Shown here piece by piece: positions 30,268 through 40,326 of a DNA stretch of 64,000 nucleotides. Source of the stretch: Parietichytrium sp. I65-24A (Eukaryota > Sar > Bigyra > Thraustochytrida > Thraustochytriidae). The notes beneath the pieces were generated by a model. That model was given only the letters and a program-made list of their open reading frames with translations. It ran no database searches and was not told the DNA's origin. Position 1 is the stretch's first letter, and the number at the start of each line of letters is the position of its first letter. The stretch is from NCBI GenBank assembly GCA_012862575.1, contig BLSF01000058.1, forward strand, positions 1 through 64,000, read 5' to 3'. Made by a program: the position numbers and the translations under genes.

Positions 30268-32301
30268 AAGTTTATCTCTCTTTTACCCTTTCTCGCTCTC
30301 CGGTTCAACACTCTTTTCTCGAGTGCTGCTATTGTATGATGTTGGATGCCAAGCTCGAAACCGCCAAATGCGCTAGTCTATCTAGCGCATACGTTAAGAA
30401 GTGCGTCGAAAATAGGTCGATGAATTCTTATCGCTGCGAAATTTTTGATGCGAGTTTGGAGTTGGGGTCGATTGAAGTCATGGTGTTTTGCAAGTCTACA
30501 GGGCAAAGTCGATTGATGCGTGCTGCTGACAATGCAGAGGGAGTTGTGGGTCGCAGAATTGAGATGTGCATGCATGCGTGCCGAGGATGCGTTTGGGTTT
30601 CGGAGGCACTGTGGCAGAAGATACTGGGTCGCAGAACGCTTCGTTGAGCGCGAACAGATCGTCGTTCTCGAAGCGATTTATGTGTGGATTGCATTTGGGT
30701 ATTTTACATTTCGCTAATTTCGCTCCTCGGAGGGTGAGCAAGCGATTCGTTTCCTTCGTCTCTTTTCTACATGTTCTCCATGCGTTGAACTAACAGTAAA
30801 CGTCTTTCTCCACAGTCTCCACACTTTTCCGCATTTTCAGTCCTTTTCACTAGGCCAATAAGGAGAATTCGGCAAATGAGTGGGAAGAAGAAAGCCGTTA
30901 CGAAGAATTGTCGTGGTCGTGAAGCAGACTTGGAAGGAACTGTCCGACTGGACTGGAAACTCCGAAAGCTCAAAAAATAGAAAATAATGCCTGCCTGTTG
31001 TTCGAGTATGTGAAGCGACCCGGCACGATGGCAAAAGAGTGCCAAACCAGTGCCGGTGCACAGCTGTTGCACACAGGCAGTTCAAAGTTTATTGACTGTG
31101 AGCTTGAATTCTTCACTTTGAGCAACGGACTCCGAGAGCGACGCTTTGGCGTGTTGCCTGGCTTTCAGGGCGCGCTGTGGTGTTGTCAATGAAAGCCGTG
31201 CAGCCAACTAGCTAGCTCCTGGGGGGGAAAGGCCTGTGCTGTGCTGTGCTCAGTAAAGGCTGCCAACGTTGCATGGCGTTGTTTGCTTCCGAGCCATGAA
31301 TTCGAGGGTATGAAATCGTCGACTTCTGTGGCGTCATTGGTATGTCACTACTTTTCATTCCAAACTCACAATTCAGATTTCAGATTTCATTTCAGATCTT
31401 ATGACACTGTTTTCCGCGCAATCTCCAAAGCCAATTTTCATTGCAAACGAAGCAACGGAATTGTTTTGCACTCCACAAGCGCTCTTTGCGTCAGAATTTT
31501 GATTTGATGGCAAGGTTATGTCCCGGACTCCTGGTAGACTCTTCGCGACTCCGACGACCTTTCAATGGATAGCGGTTGTGTAGATCTTGGACTCCACAAT
31601 CGAAGAGCTTGTTGACCGTTGACCGGCATGTTGCATGTTGACCAATGCCGGGTGTCGACCTTGGCAGTCTTTGCGTCACAGTGTGAACTCACGTTGTCTC
31701 CTGCCCTTTTGCGCTCCATTCATACCAAGCGATTCTCATGGTTATCATCGTCCTTTCTGCTTTTCAACTCTTTAAATTCACTCACCATTATTATGCCACT
31801 CTCCACATTCTCAATTGCGAGTTCTGAGCCACTGTTCACCTTGTCAACTCTAAAGTCCAAACCACTCTCTCACTCTCTTTCCGCAAAGCCACTGTCTTCC
31901 AAAACGCAAACGAGTCCAAAGTTGGTTGCTCCACCTTTCATTCACTGTCAATGTACATTTTCATTCGCCCATTCCCCACATCTCCATAGCGAGAAATCTA
32001 GTATCACGCATACCACTCTCGCTGTGTTGCTGTGTGTCTTGCTCAATCAATGAACGTGAAGGAATAGCGACTGCGAGCGTGGCGTGAGCCGTCAAAACTC
32101 GATGCGAATCATTGCGAATCACAGATTCACAGGACTGTTGACGATGGGAACATATGGCCGAGCAAGCAGTTTCGTCTTTTTTTGCTTTTCGCAGTCGTGT
32201 TTTGATTTTTAATTAGCTGTAAAAAATAGTTTGTTTTGATTGATTGAAAAAAGCAAAGAAAAATTCCTCTCAAGAATTGCTTGCCTTGCCCGGAGACATA
32301 A

Positions 32302-32339
32302 TACTATGCTAGTTCTCAATTAGCTAGCTCTGCATAGTA
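32302..32339. repeat. Inverted repeat TACTATGC...GCATAGTA
   Basis: Exact 8-nt arms at 32302-32309 and 32332-32339 enclose a 22-nt loop that itself contains AGCTAGCT. Confidence 0.7.
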
Positions 32340-33283
32340 CTTGACTAATGGTAGTCATTCATTCTTCAAAATGTAAATGCGTAACATATGGTTAGCTTTA
32401 ACGATAGTGTTAGAGATGTCTCTTCAGCTTCTTCAGCACTCGATTCCGTCCTAGGGTCTGCGCCAAATTTCTACGGGTATCCACTAGCTGTAAATTTTCG
32501 AGAGATATCTCTACCGGCTACGGCGACGAATAGCCTCCAACTATTCCAAACCGTAGCAGTCACGTCTTAGGAGGCACGTGTCCACCCGGAATGGCTCCCG
32601 ATTGACGTCCTCGCTAATGGTCACTTGACTGATTTGATAGAAGTTTTGGCTGAGCGGAAAAGATGGCAAAGTAGAAGTTAGAATTTAGAATTATAGCAAA
32701 AACACTTCTAACAATTTCTATCTCCATCTCAACAATCAACAACTTACACATTTTTACAAGTCAAAGAAAGAGCGAGAAGCTCAGGTGTCCGCGGAGGAAA
32801 TAGAATCTTATTCCGCCAAGGTGTCCTCGGAGAGCTCCTCGCCTTTATTCGCTGGGCAGTGATCGCACCGCAACTCGGCTCGCTCATCATCCCCTCCATA
32901 GAAGGATAGAAGGAGAGAAGGACTCAAGACTCAAGACTCAGGACTCAGGAGCGATATCGTACCCACAAGTTTGCGGGGACAGTGCTGTGGGGAAGGTGCG
33001 GAGAAGGGGATTGCGTGCGTGCACGGGTTAGGTGTGGGGATCGCGCGGCGTGGGCGGAGTGGAAGCTGTCACGGCACTTGGGCACGTTCGCGTGTAGTTA
33101 CGTAGTTACTTAATTGCATTTTACACTTCAGTTCGTTCGCGCGAACTTGGGAAGCGCGGCCAGTCTGCGCCGTGTGTGTGTGTGTGTTGTTGTTGTTGTT
33201 GTTGTTCGTATTGGGTACTGGCAGTGAATCTGGATTGAAATTTGGTAGGGTTGCAGAGACTTTGTGGAAGACGGTCAAGCAGA

Positions 33284-36268
33284 ATGCCTCAGAATAGCGG
33301 GGGCATGGCGCACGAGATGCCGCCGCCGTGGATTCCTGGGAAAGCTGCGGAGTTATTGTGTAGACAAAAGAGTTTTATGGAGCAGGTGAATGAGAAGCTT
33401 AATATGGAGGAGTTTGAAATACCTGGGGGAGGTATGAACAAGCTCAAGGAAGATCATGTTGTGGAGGACGATTTGCAGAATTTTGAGTTTGACTCTGTCA
33501 GTCATAGCGGTGCCGAGGAAACTCCGCTGGAAAAGTTTCGGCGATGCTGGTGCTGCGGGCGGCGAAAACCGAGAAAGGACGCCGAGGTGAAAACAATTCA
33601 GTTCAGAGTAGCTCTTATATTAGTGGTCGTCTTCGTGGTGCTTGCCGTGTGTGCCTGCATTGCAGCACCTGCTTTACTGAAGATGTGGGATGCGATAGAG
33701 ATGAGTCGAGAAACTCAGAACACAATTGTTCAATACGTAAACAAGAGCTGGGGGGAACGCAGCTTGGATCTCTTCCGTGCTTCGTTGCTCTCCTCCTATC
33801 TTCGCGAGGCGAACACTCTGTCCAGGGACCTCTTCTTGTCTGCTGTAGGGGCTCTGGAAATTATTTCGCAAATGTATGCATTCCGGCGACTTGTAGATCC
33901 AGGCTTTGATGGGTCAATTGAGGCATCGAGCTTTGGCACAAATCAGATCTCCGCGGAGTGGAACGCATCGATTGGCCCAGCGCTGGCCCCCTCGCAAGTG
34001 AGCCAGGGAGATTTTTTCATCATGCAGATTTGCGCCAGCTGGGCAACAACGACCCCAACGACTTTGGCAAGCGCCGCCTCCGAGGAAGGCTATCAGTTTA
34101 GCTTATGCAACGAAACTGGATGCAGCGCATACGGCTCGACAATAGTCGGCGGAATTCCGCAGCCAGACTTTGCGGCTGGCGCTCTCACAAGTGCACAACT
34201 CATTTCGCCCATGCTTATGTCTGTGTCTCAAAGTGCTCAAGTGGCAGCATCCCAGGAAACGGAAAACGGCACGTGGGTGATTGGGGCACCTGCAGACGGG
34301 TCGGCGTTTTTGCAAATATCATACTTTCTGTCAGTACCGTGCATCTCAACTCCGGATTGTACCACGACCGTCCTTGGTGCTGCACTTGCTACATCCAAGT
34401 TGGCGTCCTATTTGTCGAACTCTGAAGGGGTCATGGAAAGCTCTTTGTTTCTTGAATACGTCATTTGCAATGGATTGAGCAATAACTCTACTTTTGCCGG
34501 TTATCTGCTCAGCAACAGCGCATCATCGGAGCTCGACGAGCTTGCTCTGTCGACCGAGTCGTCGAATGCGTATATTAGTCAATCGAGCCAGGCGCTCGAG
34601 GAGAGACTTGGTGGGTGGGGCTTTGATGCGGCAAACAGGGCTGAGTTCGGGGGCTCTTGGGCATGGAGCGGGGCTATCAATGCCGATACTGGAGACCTGT
34701 GCACCGAAGGAGAACTAGACATGTGCTACTTTATTGTAGCGAGCGCGGTCTCCAGTAGCCAGGCTGAAGGCGAAAGCAACTTTGTGGAAATTATCGCCGT
34801 TGCGCTTTACAAAACCGACTTGTACACTGATCTAATGCAAAATATTACGGATGCGCAGGAGGAGCTCACTGACCGGCTCCGGGAACGAGAGGATGAAGAG
34901 TGGTACAGTTTGTACAGGCTGCTGCTCATCATTACATTTACTCTGGTTGTTATCGTTTGCGTGTTTGCGATCTGGTTTTCCTTTCGCTTTGGACGATCTG
35001 TTCTGACTCTGAGCGAGGCGATGAGCAGCTTGCAAGACCTTGAATTCCGCAAAATCGAGTCCAGGAATTTCTCTCACATTGCTGAAATCAATGCGATGCA
35101 AAAGGCCTACAACCACATGTCCGAGACGATAAAAGTTTTGGAAAAGTTTGTACCTTCCGCTGTGGTGCGCGATATTGCCCGGAATCATACCGGCAAAGCC
35201 CGGCGGTTGCACGTTGTTCGCCGAAATGTGACCATCATGTTTACTGACATTCAGGGCTTCACGTCTATCACAGAATCACTCGAGCTCAAGGAGGTTCTTT
35301 ATCTTATTACAAAGTACCTCAGCTACGTGACCGAGGTCGTAGAGGCCTATGGTGGAGTTGTGGGTGAGATACTTGGGGACGGAGTGCTCGCCTTTTGGAA
35401 TACCCCAGACCATGTTCCAGACCACCAGGCTAACGCTTGCGCGGCCGCTCTTGCACAATTGCAGGCTATGGAGAAGCTCAACCAGGACTTTGAGCCCATG
35501 CTGCGCAAGATTGGGATGTCCAAGCTCAATATCCGCATCGGAATTCACACCGCCAAAGTATTGTCCGGAAATATCGGATCTCGACGTAAAATGAAATTTG
35601 GGTGCATTGGCGATGGTATTAACCTCGCTTCGCGCTTGGAAGGCATCTGCAAGCTTTACGGCACAAGCATTATCTGCTCCCATAGCACCTTCTCTGCGCT
35701 CAGCAAAGACAAGTTTGTCACTCGCGAACTCGACGTTGTTCAAGTGAAAGGCAAGAGTGAGCCCGTAAAAATCTACGAAGTCGTTGGAATGAAGGAGCAG
35801 ATGGAGGTCCGGGAACGCCCTCCTAACAGCTTCGACGCAACTGAGGAAGGGTCACAAGCGCGACGCATCAGTACCAGACTCAAAGCAGCTATCACGACCA
35901 CGACAACAGCCTTGACGCTTTCAGGGTTGGGCACAAGCATGAAAACTAGGGGAAACAGATCCAGTAGCGGCAGCGCGCCGGATTCGGCTGAATCCCAGAG
36001 CGGCGAGGAGATGCAAATGTACGGACCTATCGAGTTTTTTGAAAACTACCGCCTAACAGACATCAGATTCTACGAGGCCGCCTTGCACCACTACCAGCAA
36101 GGCCAGTTCGAGCGCGCTAATGAAGTTCTCGGCTTTCTTAAGGTCCCGGACACTGCATCTGAGTTTTTGCAGGAGAGGATCAATGCCGCCATCGAAACGC
36201 ATGGTTCGGAGATGCCTCAGGACTCGGAATGGGAGGCGATCTTGAGTCTCGTTCACAAAAAGTTTTAA
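33284..36268 (+). CDS. Receptor-type class III adenylyl/guanylyl cyclase
   Basis: A single exon of 994 residues from the ATG at 33284. Order: cytosolic N-terminus (1-105) with a CCGRRK patch; membrane helix about 107-132 (VALILVVVFVVLAVCACIAA); extracytoplasmic domain of about 410 residues with many N-x-S/T sites and Cys; second helix about 541-569 (LLLIITFTLVVIVCVFAIWF); a HAMP-like linker (LTLSEAMSSLQDLEF); cyclase domain about 646-836; and a 158-residue tail. Metal-binding Asp residues are in VTIMFTDIQGFTS and GEILGDGVLAFW; transition-state Asn and Arg are in GDGINLASRLEG. It should make cAMP or cGMP from an external signal; specificity cannot be settled by eye. The fold order is that of the bacterial/protist class IIIb cyclase receptors. 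Dimerisation is expected, since one chain carries one catalytic domain. Confidence 0.88.
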   Translation: MPQNSGGMAHEMPPPWIPGKAAELLCRQKSFMEQVNEKLNMEEFEIPGGGMNKLKEDHVVEDDLQNFEFDSVSHSGAEETPLEKFRRCWCCGRRKPRKDAEVKTIQFRVALILVVVFVVLAVCACIAAPALLKMWDAIEMSRETQNTIVQYVNKSWGERSLDLFRASLLSSYLREANTLSRDLFLSAVGALEIISQMYAFRRLVDPGFDGSIEASSFGTNQISAEWNASIGPALAPSQVSQGDFFIMQICASWATTTPTTLASAASEEGYQFSLCNETGCSAYGSTIVGGIPQPDFAAGALTSAQLISPMLMSVSQSAQVAASQETENGTWVIGAPADGSAFLQISYFLSVPCISTPDCTTTVLGAALATSKLASYLSNSEGVMESSLFLEYVICNGLSNNSTFAGYLLSNSASSELDELALSTESSNAYISQSSQALEERLGGWGFDAANRAEFGGSWAWSGAINADTGDLCTEGELDMCYFIVASAVSSSQAEGESNFVEIIAVALYKTDLYTDLMQNITDAQEELTDRLREREDEEWYSLYRLLLIITFTLVVIVCVFAIWFSFRFGRSVLTLSEAMSSLQDLEFRKIESRNFSHIAEINAMQKAYNHMSETIKVLEKFVPSAVVRDIARNHTGKARRLHVVRRNVTIMFTDIQGFTSITESLELKEVLYLITKYLSYVTEVVEAYGGVVGEILGDGVLAFWNTPDHVPDHQANACAAALAQLQAMEKLNQDFEPMLRKIGMSKLNIRIGIHTAKVLSGNIGSRRKMKFGCIGDGINLASRLEGICKLYGTSIICSHSTFSALSKDKFVTRELDVVQVKGKSEPVKIYEVVGMKEQMEVRERPPNSFDATEEGSQARRISTRLKAAITTTTTALTLSGLGTSMKTRGNRSSSGSAPDSAESQSGEEMQMYGPIEFFENYRLTDIRFYEAALHHYQQGQFERANEVLGFLKVPDTASEFLQERINAAIETHGSEMPQDSEWEAILSLVHKKF

Positions 36269-36742
36269 TTTTATTTGCTGCAGCGCGGTCGCTCGCTCCT
36301 GCAGCGAGAGTACATACATATGAGTTTGTTTCTCAATTTGTCGCCTTCGACTGTTTCTGATGAATTTTATCTCGTTTTTGATTTTCTCCACTATCATTTC
36401 TCTCATCATTCGACATCCCCAAAAGTTTCCTTTCTCCCCGACAGCTGGACACTTTGGAAGCATGAGGGCAGGACGCAAGGAATAATGATTGGAAGCAGAC
36501 CCAACCGAGCAAAAATTCACATCCACATTCAACTTCACGAAGCATTGTGCAGAATACAGAATATATAATGAATTCAGATCGAACTCTTGCTTCTCCTCCG
36601 CACTCGCCGCACTCATCCACCATGGACATAAATACTGATCCCTCATGCTTTGTGCATTGATTTCAATTTCTTTTTTTTTGACTGATTCCAAAAGAGACGC
36701 TCAAAATTTACAGTTCAGCTTACTCCTCTTCTCCAGCGTTTA

Positions 36743-36830
36743 CCCAGTCCTACCACAATCTCCAATAGTCCCCCTAGCCACAATCCCACCTACCCCTCCA
36801 ATAACCCCAACTACCCACTCAATAGCACCT
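36743..36830 (+). promoter_or_regulatory. C-rich CTACCC block upstream of VPS26
   Basis: Words CTACC, CCCCTAGCCA, CCACCTACCCCT and ACTACCC lie 239-326 nt upstream of the ATG on the coding strand. They resemble the block upstream of eEF1B. Confidence 0.35.
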
Positions 36831-37017
36831 CGTAGTCGGCCTTACTCGTTTCCTATCAAGTATTATATTTATCGGTAGACGAGGAAAGATAGACACGAGA
36901 GCTGAGGGAGCAGTGTCCTCGGGGACATCGATTGTAACAGTTCCTATCATAGATTAAGCACGCACGGCTGCAGAAGAGAGATCGGAGCTAGGTGGGTTGG
37001 TTAATTTCGGTTAGGGT

Positions 37018-37061
37018 AAGAGAAGAGAAGAGAAGAGTGGAGAGGAGAAGAGAGAGAAGAA
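37018..37061 (+). promoter_or_regulatory. GA-rich leader of VPS26
   Basis: An almost pure purine tract (AGAGA/AGAAG repeats) ends 7 nt before the ATG, so it is likely 5' UTR. Confidence 0.45.
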
Positions 37062-37068
37062 TATCAAG

Positions 37069-37965
37069 ATGAACTTTCTTGGTTTTGGCAACTCAGCCAA
37101 CTTTGTGTTCAAGTTCACGAGCAGTATTCGAGGAAGACCAACGAAGACGGTGAAGCATGAGGGCGGTAAAGTTGAGGAGCTGGTGATTTTTCAAGGAGAT
37201 GAGCCGATCAGAGGCGAAGTGACAGTGATTCCGAAAGGGAAGAAGCTGGAGCATATCGGTATTAAGATCGAACTGGTGGGGCAGATAGAAATGATGTTTG
37301 ACCGAGGCAATCCGACCGAGTTCACGTCGCTGGTGAGAGAATTGGACGCCCCAGGGACGATGTACAGCGAGAAGAGCTATGCGTTCGATTTCTCCAAGGT
37401 GGACAAGCCGTACGAGTCGTACACGGGCTTGAATGTGCGTCTGCGATACTTCCTGCGCGTGACAGTGTCCAAGCCGTACGGTAATGTGTCCACTCGCGAG
37501 CAGGAGTTTTGGGTGGAGAACATCCAACCAGAGCCCATCATCAACAACTCGGCAAAGTGCGAAGTGGGCATCGAGGAGTGCTTGCACATTGAGTTTGAGT
37601 TTTCGCAGACAAAGTTCTACCCGAATGAAGCCATTGTCGGCAAGATCTACTTCCTCCTCGTGAGGATAAAGATCCGTCATATGGAACTCTGCATCGTGAA
37701 GAAGGAGACAACTGGCACTGGCGAGAATGCTGTCACGGAGACCGAGACCTTGCAAAAGTTCGAAATTATGGACGGCTGCCCGGTCAGAGGAGAGTCCATT
37801 CCCGTCCGGTTGTTTCTCTCGGACAGCAAGCTCACACCGACCTACGAGAACGTGAACAACATGTTTAGTGTAAAGTATTGCCTCAATCTTGTTCTCATCG
37901 ACCAGGAGGACCGCAGATATTTCAAAAATCAGGATATCGAAGTGTACAGGAAGGAGATCAGCTGA
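37069..37965 (+). CDS. VPS26: Retromer subunit VPS26
   Basis: A single exon of 298 residues from the ATG at 37069. The arrestin-like fold of VPS26 is recognisable throughout: SANFVFKFTSSIRGRPTKTV, FQGDEPIRGEVTV, LEHIGIKIELVGQIEM, DRGNPTEFTSLVRELDAPG, YTGLNVRLRYFLRVTV, CLHIEFEFSQTKF with GKIYFLLVRIKIRHMEL, and DGCPVRGESIPVRLFL. With VPS35 and VPS29 it forms the retromer core that recycles cargo from endosomes to Golgi or plasma membrane. The length is at the short end of the family (about 300-330): the variable C-terminal tail is missing. A GA-rich leader abuts the start codon. Confidence 0.96.
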   Translation: MNFLGFGNSANFVFKFTSSIRGRPTKTVKHEGGKVEELVIFQGDEPIRGEVTVIPKGKKLEHIGIKIELVGQIEMMFDRGNPTEFTSLVRELDAPGTMYSEKSYAFDFSKVDKPYESYTGLNVRLRYFLRVTVSKPYGNVSTREQEFWVENIQPEPIINNSAKCEVGIEECLHIEFEFSQTKFYPNEAIVGKIYFLLVRIKIRHMELCIVKKETTGTGENAVTETETLQKFEIMDGCPVRGESIPVRLFLSDSKLTPTYENVNNMFSVKYCLNLVLIDQEDRRYFKNQDIEVYRKEIS

Positions 37966-38537
37966 TTAGAGTGTGCGGCATATTAGTCAGGTGCACCAAG
38001 GTTTTAACTTCAGCGCAGCATGGCACATTGCATCCCCAACAGCCTCCATTTGTTTCCCCTTTCTTCTGGTTGACGATGTTGTTTTTACAAATTCACAAAG
38101 GAAAGGAAACGGCTCCGCCATGGCTTTCGGCCTTCACCTTTGGCGAAGGGGAAAAAACTTTTAAATCTCAATTAACTCAGCACTTTTATCTTTCGTTTTC
38201 TCTCTTCTCTTTCATGAACTTTGCACAGAACAAAAAGTGCAAACAAAAAGCATCCAGAAATTCTCAACTGCGGAACCTGTGGGCTTTTCGATGTTAATAC
38301 GTGCGCACACATGATGTACACTTCGTGGCTAGCCAGATTTCGATTTTAATTTTCAGTGTCTGGTATCTTCCTCCGAGAAAGCAATCAAGAAAGCAAGACT
38401 TGGGCACTTTCTGAGTACCAAATCAAATGTTGCGGCATTCTTGGCCAAAAACGGCTGTAACGATCGCAGAGCCAGACAGACCGAGTCGGCGAAATAGACT
38501 GCCTCGCTCACAGAAAGAGTCGATTAACGCTAATAAT
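37966..38537. other. Convergent intergenic region
   Basis: Lies between the 3' ends of VPS26 (plus) and the 5-phosphatase (minus). AT-rich, no gene signal. Confidence 0.55.
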
Positions 38538-40326
38538 TCACATGACAGCACAAACCTGTGATTCCGCTTTCCCAATATCTTTGCTTTCCAGACCAATCAA
38601 AGTGGGGTCATCGCATCCATCGATGCGAATGTTGTAACAACCAACGACTGGGCGGTGATCGGACAGCGTCAAGGACTGGATGCTTTCGTAAGCCAGCTGC
38701 TCGATTGTTTCAGGTTTTGTGGAGCGGTGTAGAACGCGATCTGTCCAAGCAGGAATGCGCTGTTTCTTGGAGGTATCGTACTCGTTGCAGTTTTTGTCGT
38801 ACTTGTAAGTGGGCCAAAAGTTGAGCGGGCCTTCTTCAAAGCCGCGAAAAACCCGGTTATTGCTCATTTCTATTTTCAACTGGTCGTTCGCTTGCAAAAC
38901 CCTGTGGCCCTTTGCAAGACCGCCTTTGATATGCTGCTCCACTGTGCTTCGCTCTCCGTTGATGCGATAATTAAAATCGCCCATCCAGAATATTCTCTCA
39001 AATCTACAGGAGACCCTTGACCGTGGATCATCATATGGCACAGTCTCGTAACCTTGGTGCGCGAAAGCATTTTCTTCAGAATTAATGGGGTGGTCAAAAT
39101 GGTCGACGCTGTCTTCTAGCGACACAGACTCTTCTTGCGATTGTGGCGACGCCGCTTCAAGCACACCATCGTCCTCATCTTCGTCGCTGTCATACTCGTC
39201 TGCGACGGGTTGGGCGCCAGCGTCGGTGATATCTTTGTCCAGCTGACCGGCGTCTACCGTTGGGATGTTTTGATTCGAGAAGTCGACCACATTCTTCATC
39301 GCAGACGCCTTCTTGGACATTGCGCGGGGAGGCTTGAAACCGGGAGGCAAGGCAAGCTGAGTATCAATCCTATGGAAATGCTCGTTCCTTTGCTTGACAG
39401 CGTTTTGATGTGCCTCCAAGTGCGAGGCGATGAACAGAAAGTTTGTTCGCCCAAGTGTAAAGGAAATGCCGACCCCGCCTTTGTTCCCCAGAGTGTCTCT
39501 GTAACCCGTAGCAACCGCGGCCGACCCCAAATTGGACACCAAATCGCAAAGCTCTCGGCGAATAAAAACGGCCAAATGCGTTGCTTGCAACGTGTGACTG
39601 CGCAGCATCATGTATTCATTTCCGAAGAACTGGCTCAGCTTTGTTTCCCAACCCTTCTTCGAGGTAATCACAACTGACTGCGCAATGCTCCTCTCGCACT
39701 CCTGAGTTCCAATGGCATATATATGAAACTTGCTTTTCGGAAGGAGCTGCTCCAACAAATCTTCCGACACAGCCTTGCCCATGAGATTCCAGGTGCAGCA
39801 GAACGCTCGAACTAGTGTGACACGCGTAAATCCCCGTCAGCATCCACGAAAAACAAGAAATGAAAGAGAGAGAGAGAGAGAGAGTATCGTAATACACAGC
39901 TAGAAGAACGTGCGGCATTGACTTACCTTTTTGCGTCGCAACAAGCATTTTTAATATGTTGGACTGCGGCAGTGCCTGCAGGTCCGGGCAGCGAAGCGGC
40001 TCTGGCCATGGCTCCCCACTGGATTTCCCGCTCGACGAAGACTTTCGCTTTAGCTGCTTCTTTTCTTTCTCCTTTTCTTTCTCCGCAACTCTTCTCTCCG
40101 ATCCCAAATCTTGTAGTTGTGAATTCTCCACAACTGCACTTGGCCCAGGAACACGCACTTGAGTCGTCGAAATCTCCTTCTCAATCAGAGCGCGCTCGTG
40201 GTCGCTTTCGGGGTTGACCTGCATCCCGTTGTCGATGGCATTCATGAGATCGTCCACCTCTTTGCGGCTCTGACTTATGGCCCACAACGGCGAGCGATGA
40301 TCCTCCTCCTCCTCCTCAAGCGCCAT
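38538..40326 (-). CDS. Inositol polyphosphate 5-phosphatase
   Basis: Two exons, 40326-39927 and 39811-38538, with a 115-nt intron (donor AAAG|GTAAGT, acceptor ACTAG) that itself contains a GA microsatellite. The join reads VRAFCCTWNLMGK, restoring the first catalytic-domain strand (usual pattern TWNxxG). The 557-residue product has an acidic, Lys-rich N-terminus (1-130), then the IPPc domain: YAIGTQECERS (metal-binding Glu), GGVGISFTLGRTNFLFIASH, WMGDFNYRING near 407, PAWTDRVLHRS near 490 and SDHRPV near 520. An acidic insert of about 70 residues (YDSDEDEDDG) sits inside the domain. The enzyme removes the 5-phosphate from phosphoinositides or soluble inositol phosphates. No Sac1, SH2 or RhoGAP domain is present. 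The first in-frame ATG is at 40326. Confidence 0.92.

Larger units (their letters stand above)
30181..33283. other. 3.1-kb divergent gene-poor region
   Basis: Separates the lipin-like gene (minus) from the cyclase gene (plus). The open frames (up to 144 codons, 31619-32053) are Ser/Leu/Phe-rich with no domain. An inverted repeat lies at 32302-32339, and the cyclase leader contains TG/TTG runs at 33174-33206. I see no RNA gene. Confidence 0.5.
36269..37068. other. Intergenic region, cyclase to VPS26
   Basis: Contains the cyclase 3' flank and the VPS26 promoter, with a C-rich block at 36743-36830 and a GA tract running almost to the VPS26 ATG. The 212-codon minus frame 36053-36691 overlaps the cyclase 3' end and looks like a shadow. 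Confidence 0.5.

Noticed and set aside
31619-32053. 144-codon Ser/Leu-rich plus frame
   Set aside because: No domain, no start context, typical of random open frames in this pyrimidine-rich stretch.
36053-36691. 212-codon minus frame over the cyclase 3' end
   Set aside because: Antisense to a well-supported coding region, no domain, mixed composition; a shadow frame.
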